From assembly GCA_027922465.2 (NCBI GenBank), contig BQMF02000009.1, positions 1,364,001 to 1,428,000 on the forward strand: DNA of 64,000 nucleotides. The letters run 5' to 3'. Of the stretch, positions 12,844 to 24,289 are shown piece after piece (the first letter of the stretch is position 1; the number at the start of each line of letters is the position of its first letter). The position numbers and the translations under genes are program-made. The notes under the pieces were generated by a model. That model was not told the DNA's origin. It searched no databases and was given only the letters and a program-made list of their open reading frames with translations. The stretch comes from Turritopsis dohrnii. Taxonomy: Eukaryota; Cnidaria; Hydrozoa; Anthoathecata; Oceaniidae.

Positions 12844-13540
12844 CCGAGGGCTGAATAACAATTCTTTTCAATGCTATATTCTACAAAATTTGCTGTACTC
12901 AGCAGTATTGCAATACTTGAGATTTTTTCTGCAGGATTGCAGATTGCTAGAAAGGTGTCAGAAAATAAGATCTTAAGCCATATGTTTATTGGAAATCGAG
13001 GTCATTATACCTGCTTGATAGATATCGATATTTTGAAAGATAAAATAAGGAATTCAAACACAAGAGCCTATAGTTTTTTTAACCTTCTTTGTTTTCCACT
13101 TTGATGTTAAACAACTACTTGTTCCAGAGCGATTTCTCATTTTTCTGGGGATTTCTCATTTCTGACAACACTGGAACAGTCAATTTTGTTCATAAAAATT
13201 CATTATCTTTAATGGAAGCTAAGCTCCCATAGCTCAAGTTAACTGGCGGTCGGGCCGCCATTTTAATAATCGAGTCGGCGGTTACACCAGTACCGTTGCC
13301 ATTCGGCTGCTGGTTCTAGTCAACCACAAGGTCGCCTACCATGTGGCCTTCTCCGTTCAACACTCGTCAAGCAAAGACATATTTTGTGCCCGCCCACCCG
13401 CCCTTGGTTGCACCTGCCATGTTTTGGGCGTACGTTTTTGCTTTTGTTTGACATTTATTGATTAGTTTGTGGTTTGTACATTAGTGTTAAAGAAAGATTT
13501 AATGGATCGTGGGGGATGCATCCGCATAGGTTTGTATCAG

Positions 13541-13757
13541 GTTTGAGTCAAGCGATGGTTGTTGTTGACCACGCTTGTTCGGTTATTGTTGACCATAATT
13601 AAGATCAGGCCAGATTTGATTTAAGTGGTGGTTGTCGTTGACCACCCTTGTTCGGTCGTTGTTGACCATAGTTATTATATTAGGACAGGTTTTAGTCAAG
13701 TCCAGTTGTCGTTGACTGGGCTTGTTCGTTCATTGTAGACCATCATCTAAGTTTAGG
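13541..13757. repeat. Three-copy tandem repeat, about 74 bp per unit
   Basis: Units start near 13541, 13616 and 13689. Each holds a GTTGTCGTTGACCAC-like block, CTTGTTCGGT and TTGTTGACCAT. The unit is diverged and non-coding. Confidence 0.65.
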
Positions 13758-15246
13758 GTGCATTCCCTCCGTCCCTTTATTTGGCCAATCCTTGTCTTTT
13801 TATTGAGTCTTACCTGTTTGTATCCTGAACGCATACAGTTAATGTGTTTTAATCTGTAATTACAAGAATCAATATCGAAACAAAAGACTGGGTTTCAAAG
13901 AATAAATGGTTGCAAAACCTTATACTTAAAAGATAATTAACTGTAATAAAGATCATTAGTTAACCTTGCTTGTTTACCATATTGAGATTAATTAGCTGCT
14001 TGGTTTGATTGCATCCCTACGTTTTATTTAAAACGGTCTGCTACCTCAAATAAAAACCTTTTGAAACTGTCAATAGTTATAAGGGAAAATTTCTAAAAAC
14101 TATTATCTTCTGTTTCAACAGAAATCAACACATTGCACTTAGAAGTGGATCAACTGTTATGTATTGCAATGCAGCAAGACTTGACATTTGTTTAGAATTT
14201 GTAACAGAAATGTTGATAGTGTGTGGGAATGCAATTATGTTGGTCAAAATAAGAAGTAGTAGTGGTTTTGAAGTAGTGTTGGTTTTGTAAATTACCCAGT
14301 TTTACCTGTTTTTTTTCCACATAAATATTTAGAAACCATTGCAATATATCCCAAATTAAATTTGACATTTTTTGGAAATTCTCTTGAAAACCGATAGAAA
14401 AAAATGTCATTCTTTTGTGACAAAAAAATTAAGGTTGAAAGGTTTTAAGGACAGGGCTGTGACATTAAAACAAAGTCTACCCAGTGGGCAAGTACCTTTC
14501 GAGCAAAGATTATTACGTAATGGTATTACTTATTTCGTGTTCACAGTTATTAAAAGAAGGTATATTTTCCAATTACGTAATAAAATATCAGATCACATGC
14601 GTAAATTTCGCGATATCGTATGATGATGTGTGCGATTAAAATTGCATGCATAGGAAATTTTATGAGTGCGTTTTACCACACACATGTTATTTTTAAAAGG
14701 AGAAGACTGGTGACACTGTCTCGGTAATGGTTAATACTGCCATACATTTTTTTGATCAGTTCAACCTGCTGTGTATGATTTCAACTGTTATATTTTGTCG
14801 CTCATTTTCTGTTTACCTTCTGAACAGCTGGTGTAGTTACTTAAAAGAAACATGAAGAAGAGAGAATGTGAATTTTCTTTCACTATGTGCGTGTTTTGAA
14901 GTGTTATTATCCCGACATGTAAATATTCCACCTCAGCAAGTTTTTTTATACGCAGTCTTGTATCATTCCGTGAACAGCAGTTGATAAATGAAATTGTTCA
15001 TTTATCAAATGGAGTCAGTGGTGAAATACGTAGATTTTGGAAGGGAAATGTGATAAAAATTCATTTAGTAGTAGTGAAACTTGATTAAGACATAAACCAT
15101 TGCTGCCTGCATTTAGCTCCCAGGAAAAGTTTAAATTTTACTCATGCATGACCTGAATATTTCACGAATACTAACAAAAGGCAAAAGAGATTTTTAAGTT
15201 ACCACACTGTATCTTGCAAAATCAAGTTTTCCTGGTCATACCTCAT

Positions 15247-15335
15247 AACCCAGTGGCGCATTTTTGTTGAAATGGGGGTGTTTCTATAGAAATGTACTCC
15301 TTTGCAGAGTGCTTTTGAAATACGCCTGCACTCTT
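15247..15335. mobile_element. Short palindromic MITE, copy 4 (shortened)
   Basis: Carries CCCAGTGGCGCATTTTTGTT, TTTCTATAGAAATGTACTCC and TTTGCAGAGTGC. The CTTTTATTGAAATAGTG part of the core is missing or altered. Confidence 0.5.
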
Positions 15336-15699
15336 TTTATTAAATTTCCTAAATAAATAAAATGAAGAGAAAGTATATGCATAATAACACTGTGAATACT
15401 TACTGTTGTTTGAAACACCAGTGATGATCTTCACTCTTTGTGTGATGTTGTGCTAGATGTAATGTTTGCTGTATGTTTAAAAAAAACCAAAAGGATCCAT
15501 AAGAAAGGAAATAAAGTGTGACGAAATTTCCTTTTGATCTTTCGGTGGTACGTGATGTTTAATGAATGCAGCAAACCATAATTGTTTTTTCGAAACTACA
15601 AATCATCAAAACAACTTTTGACAAAACCAGGATGTGAAAATAAAAAGATGTTTTATGATGACATGAAATATGCTTAAAAAGGGTCTTTTCCTTTTTAGT

Positions 15700-18212
15700 A
15701 TGCATGGAAGCCTTGAGGATGATTTTCTGAATTTTTTTGAAGATCTTCGACCTGGTAATGTATTGTAAGTATTCAGTTATTATTTCAAGATTTCACTCGT
15801 GTTTTTTTTAATGATTATCCACACCCCTTTCACTCTTGAGTGTTGGCCGTTCAACATTAATCCTGACATATTCACTCATTTTTTGTTTGTATTATCTTTA
15901 TGAAGTGAATTGTAAAATGTGTATTATTTCTTTCTGAAACTATTTTTAAGGTACACTGACGTGAAGGTGTTCACTTCTTATTTGGAAGAAAGAAATGAAA
16001 TTTGTAATTCCGTTTCGTCATCTACGTGTCCTTCACCTACATCTGACATATCATCCAGTTTTGACATAGGATTAGACATTTTACACGATGATGTCTTATT
16101 TGAACGCACAGCAGAACTAAGTATGCTTTGATGTTTTAATGTTGCATAGTTGTTGAATTTCCTTAAATGAATAGATCTTTGTCATTTTGCTAAAATATGT
16201 CAATGGAATGTATTCGCAAAAAGATTAATGTAGATAATTCCATCCCTGGGTAATAACCATCTTGTTGACAAACTTTGATATTTAGCTCCACTCTCGCCAC
16301 TACACACACCGCTTAAATCGTGTCAAGAACTACGGAAGATCAAAAGCAGCAGTATGAAGAAATTGTCTTTCAATGATATAAGGAAAAACAAATGGTTAGT
16401 TGATGTTCTGAACTGTTTACTGTTTAGTTTTGAGCTCACACTATCCTCACTTGATCCACGGAAGTAATATAATAACTATGCTATTTCCCAGGAGCAGTTT
16501 GTCATCATCTCAGCAAGTCAAAGCTCTTGAGAATGTCATGGAAACGGTATCTCAGCAACTTGGTCTCCGCGAGCAACTAGAAATCATCAAAATCATCAAT
16601 CCGGATGCACAACTGCTACCAACTGATACAGAATTCTTCATTGGTAAGACAAGATCATGATAATGACAGGAAAGATACGATTTTGTATCTTCTTTCTTGG
16701 AATTTTGTATTTTTAATTGTATCTCTATTCAAATTCTCCCTAACATTAGGTGCATTTTCCATCCTATGTTTTTCTGATGATTTTCTTTCAGATTTCGATC
16801 TATTGGACGATGAAAAATTCGATTCTGTGCGACTGTTTGTTGATAAAGAACTGAGGAAACAAAAACGTACGTCTTTATCCTTGTAAGGAGTGCAATAAAA
16901 GCTTCTACAGTCTGAGATAACATAAAGGGGTTCTCCAACGTTTGTTCCAGGGTCTACAGTCAATCTGGGAAAGTCCGGGAATTTTCTAAGAACTTTCTAT
17001 GGTCTTAGGTGATGTAGTTGGATGGATTGCGAATCGGGCTAAGACAGGGTTCAGAGCATCTTGGAAATCAGGGAAAAAAACTATGTTTGACAGGAAGTTT
17101 TTGGAGAGTCAGGGAATGTTAGGGAAAAAAAGTTTTTTTTTACCTCCTAGGTCAGGGAAAGTCATGAAAAAATTTCATAAGATTGTTTATAACGATGTCT
17201 ATTACTGAGTTTGTTCAATGATAATTTCGTTTACCAATCATCTATCGATTTTTTTTCTTGTTTCAGAGTTAACTAACATAGTATTAAAATATCTTAATTA
17301 ATCTTAATTTGAAATGTTTTATCCCTTCTCTAGCCTGTAAATTGATACTTCTGAATGTGTAATCTTGACACATGTAATCTGTGACAGTTTAAGTAGGCAA
17401 TAAAGTCAGGGAAAACAGGGCGTTTTTGGAGAAAAGTCGCTAAAATGATACCTTTTTACTCAAAGTCAGGGAAAATATTTTGGGAAAAGTGGTATGAACC
17501 CTGTAAGAACATCCTTTTTCAAGAATAGGGGAAAGGTTCCAATCCACACTGGGTCGATCCTGAGTATAAAGTTTTACCCGTTATTTCGGAAATCATTTTC
17601 ATTCATGTGAATCACATTTTTTCTTTCTTTTTTATTCACAGAAAGACTTAAAGAACAGGATACAAAGAAAAACACAGATCTGGTAAGCGAGATAATTCTT
17701 TGCGTGTGTGTACTTGCAACAAGGTTCGAATGTTTTGCTCGGTGAAGCTGAAATGATGTCATCACTACGTCATTTCTCTGGTAGGTTAACGAAAGTCAAA
17801 AGAAAGACAAAATCTATAAACTGAAGCGATGTAAACGTAAGCACGAAAAGCTCAAAAGAACCAAACAACTTCGTAAGGAAAAACTGAGCGGTTTGTTCTC
17901 ACACGAGCAGGTAAGTCTTGTTTCTTCCCAGTTGGCAACGTAAACAAAAAGTCACAGCGATAAAGAGCAATTTTTGTGGAAGTAGTTTGTATGTTTCTAT
18001 AGAAATGCACTTTCATCGCAGTGGTTTTTTAACGAATTTCCCCACTGGTTTTTTTTTGCCGAACATTTGCCATGAAAAGGCTGATATTACGTAATGTATG
18101 AATTCTTTTCTTGATAACCTATTCAAATTTTTGAATATCACAGGTTATCGCAGTTGAAACATCAAGTCCTGGAGATGACGTGTGCGAAGAAGAAATAGAT
18201 ATTTTAACGTGA
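15700..18212 (+). CDS. FAM199X: FAM199X homologue, eight exons
   Basis: Exons are 15700-15764, 15951-16120, 16286-16394, 16492-16643, 16792-16866, 17642-17682, 17785-17910 and 18144-18212. Junctions are GT-AG and phases close, giving 268 residues. The family core is clear: 'GLREQLEIIKIINPDAQLLP' then 'TDTEFF', and a C-terminal basic helix running into 'RKEKLSGLF' and an acidic end. Vertebrate FAM199X is about 390 residues, so this form lacks much of the long Ser-rich linkers. Function is unknown in the family; the basic helix suggests a nuclear or nucleic-acid-associated role (inference). The first ATG follows a pyrimidine tract and TAG, so a 5' non-coding exon is likely. AATAAA at about 18245 is a plausible polyA signal. 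Confidence 0.88.
16948..17506. mobile_element. Non-autonomous repeat rich in TCAGGGAAA, in FAM199X intron 5
   Basis: Begins CAGGGTCTAC and ends GTATGAACCCTG, a short inverted match. The interior repeats GTCAGGGAA/GGGAAAGTC many times. A related fragment lies at 11545-11700. Superfamily is uncertain; CAGG ends are seen in hAT-like elements. Confidence 0.45.
17929..18050. mobile_element. Short palindromic MITE, copy 5, in FAM199X intron 7
   Basis: Has CAGTTGGCAACG at the left, GTCACAGCGATAAAGAGCAA, TTTCTATAGAAATGCACTTT, CATCGCAGTGG and a right end CCCCACTGG. Confidence 0.7.
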
Positions 18213-19492
18213 CACAACTACTGCACCATCTTTTTGTATATTGAAAATAAAACTGCTTCCAAATCACGTGCTTGTGTTATTGTATCCCTCTCCTTCTGGA
18301 ACAGCAGTGCACCTTGGGGAAAATATCATTCTAATAAATATACAGTTGAACTCGTGTAATTCGAACTCTTATAATTCAAATAATTATGTAAATCGAAGAG
18401 AGTCTTCGGTCCCGCCACCGAGTTTACTAGTAAACCCTTATATGAAAACTCCTAGGATCTCGCAACACTTATAACAAATACCCCTTATCTTTTCTTTTTC
18501 TAAATTTGGCCAAAAAATTTCAAACCCCTATATCTAGAGGAAGAAGGCTGTATTGACATTTGTAATCGTTCAGAAGTTTCCTTGATATAATATAACGAGT
18601 GTTTCTGTAGACCATTTCCACACGTTCTCCATAGCGTTGTGTGCAGTCTCGGGTCAGCCATGAGGTACTTGCACTTTAATGTACTTGAAAGGAAAAGTGA
18701 AAAATACTGGAAGATGAGTCCCTTTGATATAGTACAGGAGAAATAGTCAAAAACCTATCAAAACCCAGAAAAAAATACTATAAAGCTAAAACTTTGCACA
18801 TTTGATCTATAATACTTATACTTCTACCAAAAAAAAAGCCCCATCAATTTGACAATGGGAAACCTGTTTTTGGGCCAATTCAAATTTGGTCCAAAACACA
18901 AATTTGACCAAAATGTTGATGTTGTCAAAATCGTTAGTATCATAAATCATTCGAAAGATAATTTCATACTGAACAAAAAACTTGGTTACGACAATCTTTG
19001 AAAATGTACCGTTTCGTCAATATTTGAGCTCAAAGTGTGTATGATGACGTCATCAGTTTCAGCGAGATTTTCAACTTTCGCGAAATTATGTCTTCTTTAT
19101 ATCATTTGAAAGATAATTTTATGCTGAGCAAAAAAGTTGCATACACCAGCATTTCAAAATGTATTACTTTGTAGATAATTGAGTCTGCTGTTATCATGAT
19201 GATTTCAAAGTTTTTTGTTTGTTTGATTACAACACTACACTATACTATACTAGAAGATGGTACAAAAGTTTCATGACGTGTAGATTGTGAATGTTAAAAC
19301 AGTAAAAAATTATGTTTATATTATATCATTTTAACACATCAAAAATGTTTCTTTCACATTCCAAATCATCTTCATAGTCATTTTCTTCAATATCGCAATC
19401 TACATCAGAAAATATGAAAATATGAAGAATACTAATATTTTGGTACAATTTAGCATAAAACTTGTTTAAATGTGATTGCACTATTGCTATTA
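18213..19492. other. Gene-free stretch with a diverged tandem dimer
   Basis: At about 18950-19160 two units repeat AAAGATAATTT..ATACTGA(G)CAAAAAA..TTTGAAAATGTA with many differences. Around 18340-18400 CAGTTGAACTCGTGTAATTC resembles one end of a Tigger-like transposon, but no partner end was found. Confidence 0.4.
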
Positions 19493-20238
19493 TACGGAAG
19501 CCCATTAGTGCCATTTTATTACTTCACTTACTAAGTCAAGAGTCCATTCGCATTCCGCTATAATTTGTTCACTTACGGTGCTAAGTGACGAGTTCAGCTG
19601 AATTCCCTTATGATCTCGTGACTTACGCTAAGTGACGAGTCCAGCCGCATTCTGTTAATTTCTTCACTTATTACACAGTAAGTAGTCTCCATCGGTGTGT
19701 ATATAAGATGAACAATGGAAGTAGTCTCCATCGGTGTGTATATAAGATGAACAATGGAATAGCGGATGATATATTGTTACCTCGTACATCAAGTAAAGCA
19801 AAATAAGAACCTCATTTTTATATTATGGACACCATACAAAGCTGCCAAAATTTCCTTGTAAGCGTATCCTTTGTTAAAGTAATCCACGATCAGTTCGTTT
19901 CCTGAAGTAAAACAAAATATAAATATTTCTTCCATCCCATTTTATTTCTATCAATCATTGTACTTACGGTCCGCCATTGTTGTTTTTCAAACCATGACAC
20001 ATGCGCTAAAATAACTGACAAAATTAAAGCAGAATACGGCTGAACTCGTCACTTAGCGTAAGTCACGAGATTATAAGGGAATTCAGCTGGACTCGTCACT
20101 TAGCGTAAGTCACGAGATTATAAGGGAATTCAGCTGAACTCTTCACTTAGCACCGTAAGTGAACAAATTATAGCGGAATGCGAATGGACTCTTGACTTAG
20201 TAAGTGAAGTAATAAAATGGCACTAATGGGCTTCCGTA
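19493..20238 (-). mobile_element. Fold-back non-autonomous DNA transposon with captured transposase 5' exons
   Basis: Target duplication CTATTA (19487-19492 and 20239-20244). Inverted ends start TACGGAAGCCCATTAGTGCC and extend about 170-210 bp, with internal duplication of the AAGTGACGAGTTCAGC-type block. The centre, on minus, has a 10-nt exon (19977-19968, ATGGCGGACC then GTAAGT) joined in phase to an exon starting at 19901 that encodes 'ELIVDYFNKGYAYKEILAAL', a helix-turn-helix start typical of animal integrase-core transposases (IS3EU-like; from memory). The frame then stops. A 38-bp unit with GTATATAAG is tandemly duplicated at about 19681-19758. Confidence 0.75.
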
Positions 20239-20844
20239 CTATTATGTATCCAACACTGAACACTTGCATCAGCGGAAGTAAGTATCAAACTTACATGTCT
20301 ATGCTAAGTATTGGCAATACTTTCTGAGGAAATAGATGGTAAGTCAGGGAAAACTTCACAAGATAATGAAATCTTGCGAGTATAAATCTTTCTTTTTTTA
20401 AAGGTATCTTAAACATTGAGTTTCGCGCCATTACATAAAATTTTCACGTGGTCTATATTGTTTAGCGAACCGATCCGCGGACAATTATCCGATGTGGATA
20501 TTCGCCTTTATGAAGAGTTGTTATTGTAAAGCAAAGTTCCATAATTTCCAACACGTGCATTTTCTTGTTCAGCTATTTTTGATTTGCTTTGATGTTATTA
20601 CTGAATGAGCATTTTTTGTGTACTTTGATTGGTTGTCTATCACAAGCGAATTTTTGACAAGCGAAAAAGTTGAACTCATTCTTACTCTGTAGAGACGGCT
20701 AAAAATTCGATGAAGCGAAGTTTTATTGATCGGCTTTTCCAAAACAATGGTCCACGAGCGAAAAATTAGCCTCGCGCGAAAAATTCGCTATGTGTAAATC
20801 CGCCTTAAGAAACGAGGTGATGTGTGCAACGATGTAATTTCTTA
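20239..20844. other. Gene-poor interval with one transposon-end-like sequence
   Basis: Near 20780-20815 the sequence AAATTCGCTATGTGTAAATC resembles a MITE end. A short frame at 20466-20529 follows a TTTAG acceptor but has no matching upstream exon. Confidence 0.35.
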
Positions 20845-21483
20845 AGCTGGTGATACACGAGTCGATTAGTTGCTTTTAACTGAGTCGCACTTATGTTGCG
20901 CATATTAAAAAGTTGCCGATACAAAGGTGATACACGCAAGCGATTTTTCTTTCTGCATCATGTATTCAGACAGTGAAGAAGAGGTTGCAGCTGCTGCTAT
21001 CGTCATCGTGGCGTGACCTTGAAGGTCAGCACCTTGGACAGCAAATGATCGTCTTCCAGACTCAGTTCTTGATTTTGGAACAACCAAACGATTCCCATTT
21101 CCTCGTGTTGTAATGCTGGCATGTTGGAATCTTTCGAAATGGAATAAATTGTTTTTGATTCCATGCAAAGAAAGAATTGATTTCCAAAGAAAGCACTTTG
21201 GGGTTTCCGGCACACTTCTGCGTGAATTTCGACTGGAAGAGGAAGCTGACTATTTTAACTTTTTGAGGATGGTCCTTTGTGATTTCGATGCTTTGTTGCG
21301 TCTCGTTGAAGTGGCTCTCACAAAGCAAAATACGGTCATGCCAGATTCCATCCCACCCTACCTTAATATTTGTTAATTTTAACTTTAAATATTTTTTTCA
21401 TCGACGCTTTTCAGTACAGTCTCGTTGAATGACAATCTTTACATTTTACAGGGTCTCAAAAGACGTCATTTTAATCTAAGTTT

Positions 21484-21519
<36 letters not shown>

Positions 21520-21893
21520 AAGATATTATATATATTTCGCAGACCACCGTTCACTGCGTTGCATCATTTTACAAATAAATTCTTCCCAATCACAATTACA
21601 TATCTTCATTGCAGCAATTGACACTCGGATTTTACACGTGTGACGTTTTTGAAACGATGCTGATGTCTTCTGTCATTTTAATCTAACTTGCGCATTTTCT
21701 GTAAAAAAAGAAGCTTTTTGATTGGTTTAAAAAGCTGCGATTAATCGCAGAATTCCAACAGGTTCGATTTTATTTTAGTCGAGGAGCAACTTGTAGAATC
21801 ATGCTTACAACATACGATTTGTTCATGATACACGCAGCGATTTGTAGAATTCTACAAATCGAAAGCAACTAATCGACTCGTGTATCATCGGCT
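20845..21893 (+). mobile_element. PIF/Harbinger non-autonomous element
   Basis: Ends AGCTGGTGATACACGAGTCG and its mirror, with about 32-bp inverted repeats. The target duplication TTA is present on both sides (20842-20844, 21894-21896), as expected for PIF/Harbinger. On plus it keeps decayed transposase N-terminal pieces: 'MYSDSEEEVAAAA' (from 20960) and 21113-21376 with 'EEEADYFNFLRM' and 'ITKQ'-like 'LTKQNTVMPDSIPP'. The catalytic domain is absent. A 32-T tract at 21487-21518 follows. Confidence 0.8.
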
Positions 21894-22405
21894 TTAAAGG
21901 TCTATTTAAAATTCTCACTGGACAGTATGCTGAATGCTAGACACGGTAGTCGAAACGTTTCAGGCATAAGTTATATTTTCATATCGAATGTTAAGTTAAA
22001 TCGTTGACAGACTTCATAATAATGATGAAGATTTCTTTTTAGAATGTGCCAGTCAAACTCAGCCTGGAGGTAGAAAAAATAATTATCTTTTTCAGAGTCA
22101 TATCAGGAAGCGCACGCTTTTTCATCAAACAAGATATATAGCATAACGACACTTTGGTTCTTTTTTATTTACATAACAAACAATGGATCTATTGTTCTCT
22201 TTTTACTTACGTAACAAACAATGCATCTATAATTTTTTAATTTAAAATAGCGATAATGTAAATGTTTGCTGTATGTTACAATCAGCTTATTATAAGTCGC
22301 AGGCTGATAATTAAAAGCTACCACCTGCGTCCTACCAGCTACTAGTCGGTTGGCTTTTGTTACGTGCCTTTTCTCGATTGCTAAGTAAAGAACAAAGACG
22401 TACGA

Positions 22406-23975
22406 ATGGAGACAACGAACGACGTAGATTCGTCGTGTTTTGACACTCTACTTCTTCAAATGAAAAATCACAGTAAAGCGTTTTATGACCGCCCTGGCGT
22501 TAGAGGGTGAATTAAAAGTCACAAATGCATTTTCCCAGTTCTTGATAATGAAAGTCCTAGTATGTTGGATTTACGTAAACTGAACTAATTTAGGTAAGTT
22601 TTCTCCTCCTACTCCCCCCCCCCCCCCCCCCCCCCCCCCCACCTCTTTTTCTGTTCCATAAATTTTGTTGTTTTTATGAAACTGGGGTTCAATAGCTGAT
22701 AATAATGGCTTCATATTTTTAGCTGGTCCACAGAAGTTGAATTTTAAAGACAACAAAGTAATGTGATTCATGAGAAACATTTGGGGTTAGATGTTTTACC
22801 TAGTGATACGAATATTTTCCCTCCTGTTCTGTGGTTTGCTGTTCATGAAACTGTTGTAAGTTTCTTCCATGATGGTGGGGGACAACAAGAAAAAGAACAA
22901 AAGCAAAATAATTTAAGGAAATTTGCCATTTACTATTCAAAAATATACTGTTGTTTTCCTGATAAAAGAAGAGGTTAGTTGGTCTTTCATAATGATTAAA
23001 GGTGTTTTATTTAGTCCATTCAATTATTATAATGTATTATGCAGATTTGACAGCTTGTTTCTTTAAGGGTCTGTTCTAAATCAGTTTTGCAGCTAGAATT
23101 TTTATGAAAAATGTTGATATATATACCGTCAATGTTCCTTATTACAGACAGCCGTCCTTATTACAGACATCAATCAAAACATATTTCTAATTAGTCCCAC
23201 TGCTGAGGTCGAAAAAACTGGCTAGAAAATGATTTACGTGATACATATCTTTGAACTAAAAACTTTCGTTGGAAACTCCCAATTTACTATGCCTCCAATG
23301 TGAAGTTTGCACAATATAAGCGTGCAGCACACCAGAAAATCAAGCGAGAAATTCAGGTTATTGAGTTTATTGTTTATTGATATATAATACTTATTTTATA
23401 TACATTGTGATGGTTTATGGGAAAAGGATAACAAGCGAAAAAGTGATTGCTTAATCCCTTTTCTGATTCATTAGAACCGGAAAAGCGATTCACTTGAATC
23501 GGAAAAGCGATTTTGAAAAATCGATTTGTAACTCAGAAGTGATGTTAATTATAAGATTAAAAATGATTCTTGTATATATTCATAATGCCATCTAATACTT
23601 CAATAAAAAGGGTTTTTTTTAAATATCAACATTTTATTCTTTTCTCTAACAAAGCTTTTTGGACTAATCCATCTTCAGGATGATTCCTTAATAATTCCTT
23701 TAATAAGATTTTCATCATCATAGATTCTCTATGTATCATAATAAAATAGAAGTATTAAACCTCAAATTATAAACAAGAACCAAATGGTGAAAACTGCATT
23801 ATAAAACTGGCGCAATAATATGAATAGATACAAAAGCACCATCAATCTGGAAATAGATTTTTATTTTTAGACTGAAGGCTGTTTTCCACTTTCGGAAAAT
23901 TTAACGCCGAAAGAAATGGACGAATACTACAGAAAGAACGTGATTGGATCTTTCCCTAATGTAAACATAGCTTAA
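22406..23975 (+). CDS. Unidentified four-exon gene with one in-frame TGA
   Basis: Exons 22406-22506, 22750-22973, 23226-23356 and 23871-23975 join in phase and end at TAA, predicting 186 codons before the stop. The only interruption is TGA at 23252-23254 (codon 118), inside otherwise protein-like sequence. Visible stretches are 'LGLDVLPSDTNIFPPVLWFA', 'FRWKLPIYYASNVKFAQYKR' and 'EGCFPLSENLTPKEMDEYYR'. The acceptor of exon 2 is weak (TTTTAAAG). I do not recognise the family. The TGA may be a sequencing error, a null mutation or a recoded codon. A poly-C tract (22613-22640) lies in intron 1. Confidence 0.5.
22613..22640. repeat. Poly-C tract
   Basis: About 28 consecutive C in an intron; length uncertain. 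Confidence 0.8.
23412..23525. mobile_element. One half of a GGTTTATGGGAAAAGGATAACAAG-type MITE
   Basis: Starts GGTTTATGGGAAAAGGATAA and continues with GATTC/AATCG-rich sequence. The complementary end is found only at 28385-28537, beyond exon 4 of the neighbouring gene and the non-LTR element. The two halves may be independent copies. Confidence 0.5.
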
Positions 23976-24289
23976 TTAATAACCAGAATTTATAGCAAAA
24001 GAAATATACTTGCATGAGCTGCAAAATATACTTTAAAGACAAATGTGCACCAAGGGAGAAAAAAATCTTTTTCGAAAAGAAAATGTGAATAAAACTAAAA
24101 ATCGTTCCTATAAGATTATTTGTTTACATCGTAGATTCCATGTTTCATTATGGGGCCTCGATTTTGATAACAAATGATATAAATTAAATAAAGTAACGGT
24201 ATTCTGTTAGAATATGAAAAGTAGGATTCACCTACTTACTATGTTTCGTTTCATTCAACGTCTATGTATGTTTATATTTTCCATATTCC

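Larger units (their letters stand above)
10431..15699. other. Long gene-poor interval between MYG1 and FAM199X
   Basis: No complete gene is seen. A stretch at about 11170-11269 has an open frame ('REFYNTIQDVMTMLAAPHC') ending at AATAG|GTATG and might be an isolated exon, but nothing links to it. Fragments of a TCAGGGA-rich repeat occur at 11545-11700. A GCCGACCT-rich MITE, a 74-bp tandem repeat and a MITE copy are annotated separately. The rest is AT-rich sequence in which I see nothing. Confidence 0.5.

Noticed and set aside
20466..20529. Terminal exon of an unknown plus-strand gene
   Set aside because: A TTTAG acceptor precedes an open frame ending in TAA, but the nearest candidate upstream exon is in the wrong phase.
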